NCBI GenBank assembly: GCA_963924555.1
Contig: OZ004592.1
Span: forward strand, 4,154,001-4,218,000
DNA length: 64,000 nucleotides
Direction: 5' to 3'
DNA from: Crambe crambe
Taxonomy: Eukaryota > Porifera > Demospongiae > Poecilosclerida > Crambeidae
Shown here: piece by piece, positions 58,284-64,000 of the stretch
Numbering within the stretch: the first letter of the stretch is position 1
How the letters are laid out: every line of letters starts with the position of its first letter
The notes under the pieces: generated by a model
Told to the model about the DNA's origin: nothing
Databases searched by the model: none
Seen by the model: the letters and a program-made list of their open reading frames with translations, nothing else
Made by a program: the position numbers and the translations under genes

Positions 58284-60379
58284 GAACTGATTTTGAGTTT
58301 TACCATAGATACTGTACATACATGAGTACAATATCTATGGTTTTACCAGTCATACATATATTTTTTTAAAGAATTGTTTTACACGCTCATGCGCAGATGA
58401 AAACGCACAATCACACGCGCGCGCAGAAAGATCAGTCGACTATCTACCCTTTACCTTATTCGACCTAGCTGGTAGCCATCATCATCATCCAACGACTGAG
58501 ATCAGAATGTGAAGCCCCCTTCTCTAAGAAGGCCTTAGACAAGAGGTAGTTCAAGATCAAAGGTAAGGGTACTTATTCTTTCTGACAAAGAAAGGGATTG
58601 GTGTTTATATGAAGTGAAGAATAATCTTACATGTGTTACTTTCCAGTCGATTTTTAAATTAATTAAAGGGATGGGAGTGGAGACTATACAACATATTTCC
58701 TACAGTATTGGACATTTCAACTCCATAACTTTGTTTGGTCAACAGTCTAAATAGGACATTTCGACTCCATAACTGAGAATATTTGCTCTGTGAGGTATAT
58801 GAAGAGAGTGATGGTCTATATTCATTTTCTTTTTCAGGAATATGTGTCAAATTTACTAAGCTCAATATGGACCTGTAGTTTGCTTTATGCTAAGACATGG
58901 TAAGTTCCTCTGTGGCGTAAAATCTTGATACATGATCATGTCTTGTTGCCAGTGTTGGTGCTCACTGTACTTATCCAGGTTTAATATGAGAAAATAGGTT
59001 TGGATCAAAGCTTAAAACTAGCTGTTTTCTCAACCACATCTGATACTTTGATAACCCTTTACCATATTGGGTGCACATGCTAAGCTAGCACTGAGCATGT
59101 AGGGTGTGACTGCTTCATGCACCTGCATAAGTGGAGATAAAGTGTATTTGGGGGAGGGTTGGGGGTGTGTGGTATAATCATGGTGTGAAAAATTTTGGTG
59201 GACCCTTTAGTAAGTGGTAGGGTGAGACTTGCTTCATGCACCTGCATAAGTGGCGTGTGCTGCATTACTCAATCTCCGAGAGGCACTGAGTTATCTAATG
59301 TGTGACCTTGAAAGTGCAAGCCAAAGTTCGGTAATATGTCATGTATACATAGACTATTTTCTATTCACAGTACTTTGACGTAGGTAGCCTTAGATGATTG
59401 TTATAACCACGTTGTAAGTTAGTTATGATGTCTAATGATGTTCCTCTAAATAATTATACCATAAGGCATTCCATATTAGAGCAGAGAAGCACAAATCGTG
59501 AAGTAAAAGAGCTAAGTAGGCATGGTCAAGATTTCTGGGACACTACAGTACAACATTTTAGCTACAAGAGGGGGGTGGTGTAGCATCATGTTATGGTGCT
59601 ATTGGTATCCCATTGGTTTCATCCCATTACATTGAGTGTAATTAAATTGCATCCATGAATATATCCTTTAGAGTATAGTCACTCATATTTGTCCTCTATG
59701 TAATATTTAGTTCACTCTTTTCTAGCTCTAAGTGTTTTAATGCACCTGCACGAGAATGATGCTATAATGCTCGAGGTGAATGTAATGCACGAGCCGAATC
59801 ATTCGAGTGCACCATGCATTAAAACACATGGAGCTAGAAAAGAGTGATCTAAACATTTTAGTGCTGGTCACATGACTTGTGACCAATCAAATTCCAGTTG
59901 GTCCTTACAGAACCCTAGCCCTAGCCTAACCCTAGCTAGCCCTGGTACCTAGCAAGCTCTGACACACTTTGGTTCAGTAAGAATGCTCTAATTTAATGAT
60001 ATTCAAAAAAATAAATGAGGTAAATTCCTGAGGTTTTCCTGTTTGAAACCCAATGTAAAAAGTGAAATGCTAAAGTCTATAAAAGAAAACATTAAGACAT
60101 GTACTTACTGTAAGCACTAGGGACTGAGGCTGGAAGGTCATAGTCCTAGTGGATCTTCCACTAGGCTCCTATGTACCTTCAGCACAGTTTCTCAAGTGTG
60201 CACTAAATATTTAGTGCACATGAAAGTGTGCTTTATGAGATTTAAAGCACACTTTTCAGAGAATCTGATTGGTCACAAGTCATGTGACCAGCACTAAGGA
60301 ACAAGTAAGTGTATTGAATTACTCTCCCTCTTCAATTACGGGTTTGCATGGTGAATTTGAATATACTTGTTGCATCCAG
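58284..60379. other. Intergenic DNA after the intact ROCO gene
   Basis: Counterpart of 13204-14973. It carries a roughly 36-bp local palindrome just after the stop (accatagatactgtac against gagtacaatatctatggt) that copy 1 lacks. 59711-60297 is extra relative to copy 1. Confidence 0.5.
59711..60297. mobile_element. Copy-2-specific insertion with inverted arms
   Basis: Contains ttagtgctggtcacatgact (about 59869) and, about 390 bp on, its inverse agtcatgtgaccagcactaa, so the right half is a miniature inverted-repeat element. The left half repeats sequence from the start of the duplicated segment (4790-5130). At the matching point in copy 1 (about 14880) there is no insert. Confidence 0.65.
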
Positions 60380-60462
60380 GTCACAGAATCAGTATTCTTT
60401 GCAAGTTTACTTCACTGACCTCTTCGATATACCTCCCCCTGACAACACTGGTGGATGGAATG
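60380..60462 (+). pseudogene. PP2A-like fossil exon, counterpart of 14974
   Basis: Same sequence and splice borders as the copy-1 exon; not open in a larger frame. Confidence 0.6.
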
Positions 60463-62423
60463 GTGAGTCCCAGGGCTCACAATAGCATCACAGGACACTA
60501 ACTGCCCTTGTGTGACCAAAAACTACTATTGGATAATCATGTCTCCATGGACAACGATAGTGTTATTGCATGCCCTGAAGTCCCTGTACTCACATGACTA
60601 TCACTTGTATCAATCCTTAATTGTCCCTTTCTATTTTCAAAGTCATGGCGGGTAATATGAAGGAGCTATGAACCAAAATGTCCGGTCACCTAAAACTACT
60701 TCATTACTTGACTTCATGACCACAGTTTTATAGTCTAACCTCTAGATACTGTATACTTCTGACTAACCAAACAATCCACACAAAAGCAGTACTACTATAG
60801 GACCCAACCATATAAGGTTACTGCTGATTGATTAAGTCAGACATGGCCAACAAGAATAATTCATAGCTCACCACATATTTGTGGTAGCTTCTATGGGCCT
60901 ACATGAATGTTGGGGGTACAGTTCAAAAGATTTTTCTGTCTCAACATGTAATGAAAATTTCTTTTGAACTGAACCGCCTAAAAAAAGGATCACTGAGACT
61001 GGCTAGATCAAGATTTGTATTAGCTGGAAATTTTATGTGGTGTATCTTTAGTGGATGTTGTGACATTGAAAAATATTCACAACAAGATAAGGGCATTTAT
61101 TTGACTCACACTTCTATTTTGTGCAAACCACAAAAATTTTGAGCTATACGGTATCAAGCATTGAGCAGTTGTTGCTCACTGCATCACTATTCGACATACT
61201 AGAAATTCAAGGAGTGACGACTGAATCATTTAAACTCGCATCCAATCTTGCACCAATAGGATTGGTTATTCAGTATTCTTTATGTTCTCTTCTATAGACC
61301 ACTCCCTCACTCTCAGAAGGACATGGAGGAAGGGATCTAGCCAGTGCTGATCTCAGGAATAACACTCTAGTGAGTTACTAACACAAGGAGGCTTGTTTGG
61401 AATTGTACTGGTAATAGGGGAAGTGGTATTTGTTGATGGTGCCTCCTTGTGCATGAAGTATTTTGTGTTATACTAACTCAATGGTTCTTCCTGGATGAAG
61501 TCTAATGTGGGCACACCACCTAGTGGATTTGACTTCATCCTTGCATAATCAGCCCTTGTCCAACTCTTTCTTGACCAGTTTACCAGCCATCCCTAGTTTT
61601 TTTTCTTTCCATTTTTGAAATTGAAATTTGATTGCATTATGATTAAGAACATAAAGAATAATGATAAAGTATGCTTTTATTGTTCTTCTGCATTGAGTCT
61701 TTCAGCCTCCAACATTCTCCTGCATGATAAGAATGTGCTTAAAATACAGGGTAAGCAGACATAACAGCTAGAACTTACTCAATTCTAAGAAAAGCTTCGT
61801 ATGGAGGGTCATAGGTCATCCCTATATAGAGAGTGCTAATTATTAAGGTTGTACAAAATTTCAAAAGTGAATAGCCATAGTTTTGATCCAAATTGAACAC
61901 AGTTGTATCTATAGTACATCTGAGACTTTGATGACCCTCTACCATATTAGGTGCTCATTAATTGCAATCCTATTGAATTAGGAGGTGAAGTATACATACC
62001 CATTAGATTTAAGTTATATGGCTGAGGAATTATGTAAATTTGATGGATTAATGGCTACAAAAGATGGGATGTGGTAATCGTAAGAGAGATGTCTGACGAC
62101 TATACATGCATGCTCCATTGTTGTCTCAACCGTCCCAGCTAGGTTGGTCTATCATTCAGTCGTTCCCAAATCTGGAAATAAGCAAGGCCAATCGACATGA
62201 AAAGAGCTGTCTAATGAGTTAGATGTCCCCACAGGCAGTATTTTCAGACAGGCTGAGCTGGATTATATGGCTAAGCTAGTATCTCCTATGAAAAAATGTA
62301 ATTAACTAGATCAGAGATTCGTTTATCCTCTGTTATGCATGGCAGATATTGAGTAGCACTGAGCATTATGTGGCTGTTGACAGACTAGAAATTCAAAGTG
62401 TGACAATGTGTTCTCTCTTTCAG
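60463..62423. other. Intergenic counterpart of 15057-17144
   Basis: Includes the short Death fossil at 61298 and a roughly 80-residue open stretch (60903-61142). That stretch ends at a different point in copy 1 (15544-15807) and has no motif, so I do not call it a gene. Confidence 0.45.
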
Positions 62424-62540
62424 ACCCCTCTCGACTGAGTCACCCTCACTAATCTCACCCAGCTGCTGGGATTTTTAGTGGGTGCTGATCTTGATATCCA
62501 CTACTTTTGGTGTGTGATAACATCTGGAAACAACACGTAC
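62424..62540 (+). pseudogene. Death-exon fossil (copy 2)
   Basis: Counterpart of 17145, after tctctctttcag. It carries the same lesions. Confidence 0.55.
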
Positions 62541-63470
62541 CATTCCAGTAAGCCTTGACACTACATTCCAACTGTATTCCATATGGATTTGGATGTGGAT
62601 ATATGCAAAAAAAAAAGAAGTAATTATGCTAAACCACCAAAATAAGTGACTAGTAGTGTTCCACACATGTGACTCTGACCCAAATCCTCAAAATGCCTGA
62701 GAACCCATGCCGGTATCCCCTGGACCTATAGTGTGTACATTAAGCCCTGACTTTACTGCAAGACAATAAAGATCACTCAAAGTAAAGCTTTGATGGATAC
62801 ATTGTGCTCAAAGAGAATTGAAGGCAGCCTAGGATACTAATGATATCTTGTAGCACTGTGAGATATATGAAGAGAGTGATGATTCATATTCATTTTCTTT
62901 TCGAGGAATCTCTAACTGATTGACTTGCTAGAATATCTGGACCTGTAGTTAGCTCAGAATCTGCTAGGACATGATAAGTTCCTCTGTGAGGTCTAAAATC
63001 TTGAAACATAATCATGTCTTGTTGCCAGTGTTGGTGCTTGCTGTGTTTAATGTGAGGAAATAGGTTTGGATTGAACTCTGTACCCTTAATCCTAGCAATG
63101 TGCCATGATCCAAATTGAACACAGCCGGCTGGTTTCTCAACCCCAAGTACATCTGACACTTTGAAGACCCTTTACCATACTAGACGTTAATCCAATCAAA
63201 ATCCACATGAAAAGAACTGTCTAACGAGTTAGAAGCATGGTTATATCCAGTCAGTATTTCAGGCTAATGTGATATATTGTCTATATAATGCACCATGTGG
63301 TGTAGCGTCATGTTATGGTGCTATTGGTATCCCATTAGTTTCCTGTAATTACATTGAGTATACATATCCATGAATATACTTTAGAGTTTAGTCACTCATA
63401 TTTCTCTTCTATGGAGCATGTAAGAATGTGAATTTCAGTGCTGAATCAGTCACAAGTTTTGTGCATCCAG

Positions 63471-63762
63471 GTCACAGAATCACTATTCTTTGCAAAGTGT
63501 ACTTCACTGACCTCTTCGATTATACCTCCCCTTGACAACACTGGTGTAGCTGCCCTTGTGTGACCAAAAACTGTTATCGGATAATCATGTCTCCATGGAC
63601 GATAGTGTAATTACATGCCCTGAAGTCCCTGTACTCACATGGTTATCATTTGTATTAATCCTTAATTGTCCTGCTTTTGTGTAGATTGTGGTTTGTCATT
63701 CTCCATACATATATTCTGTGCAATATCAAGACACTGGATGGTTTCAAAGAGAACCTTGTGAA
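63471..63762 (+). pseudogene. Two PP2A-like fossil exons, copy 2
   Basis: 63471-63549 and 63685-63762, counterparts of 18197-18488 with the same extra T and lost donor. Confidence 0.55.
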
Positions 63763-64000
63763 GTAAGTACTGTACTTGGTGTGTGTGACTTTGAAAGTCT
63801 CACTTTCTGGTGGAAATAAGGAGGAAAACATTTTTGTTAGAATCAGTGTTATTATCATGTGCATTATTTGGAGTTATCCTTCTTTCCCATAACTTACATG
63901 AGGTACCAGTTCATAAGTCTGCATGCCCACTATAATACAATTCATGATGCAGATTGAGAAATCTTTGGTTAGTCAGAAGTATAATATCTAGGGATAAGGT

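Larger units (their letters stand above)
50087..64000. repeat. Segmental duplication, copy 2 (continues past the right edge)
   Basis: Collinear partner of 4766-18720. Its left boundary at 50087 lies 245 bp after the third Death exon of the intact ROCO gene, so the duplicated segment starts inside an intron. This copy lacks the 336-bp element and the C tract. It carries an extra segment of about 590 bp at 59711-60297. At its right end it shows the empty target site for the 709-bp element (ctagggataag followed by gt, not by TAGCCTCG). Confidence 0.85.

Overview
The window reads as nuclear DNA from an early-branching animal, most likely a marine demosponge of the Amphimedon type. The evidence is many short phase-1 exons with GT/AG introns, Death-domain plus Roc-COR genes, KDZ and DUF6589-like transposon genes, and AT-rich introns packed with small inverted-repeat elements. 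The organism is inferred from gene content and not proven. I saw no convincing tRNA or rRNA gene, CRISPR array or bacterial operon.

Layout. (1) 1-4765 is the right part of a decayed DNA transposon. A RecQ-like helicase pseudogene (+) converges on a DUF6589-like gene with a ZAD-like Cys domain (-), and an end motif lies at 4765. A HIRAN-like gene (-) runs off the left edge. (2) 4766-18720 and 50087-64000 are two diverged copies of one segment about 45.3 kb apart. Each carries a Roc-COR-Death gene, a pogo-type transposase fossil in the intron before it, and fossil Death-domain and PP2A-like exons after it. (3) 18722-19430 is a 709-bp deletion derivative of the helicase/DUF6589 transposon family, with perfect 71-bp inverted ends and a 9-bp target duplication. 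(4) About 23427-34990 is an 11.6-kb element with inverted ends and inverted subterminal minisatellite arrays. It holds two divergent, apparently intact spliced genes: a KDZ transposase (636 aa) and a DUF3987-like P-loop ATPase (553 aa). (5) 35250-42250 contains further fossil PP2A-like and Death exons. (6) 42445-58283 is an apparently intact six-exon gene predicting 1365 aa: myristoylation-type N-terminus, Pro-rich 19-residue repeats, three Death-like domains, Roc-COR, and a fourth Death domain.

How the parts relate. The ROCO-Death gene looks like a cytoplasmic or membrane-anchored GTPase signalling scaffold related in layout to DAPK/ROCO proteins. Every one of its introns is phase 1, so Death exons can be added or lost without breaking the frame, and Death-exon fossils lie in the flanking DNA. 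The left copy carries an 11-bp frameshifting deletion after COR, while the right copy is open. Two different transposon systems here each pair a putative transposase with a P-loop helicase or ATPase. The KDZ-DUF3987 element is the best candidate for an undescribed system.
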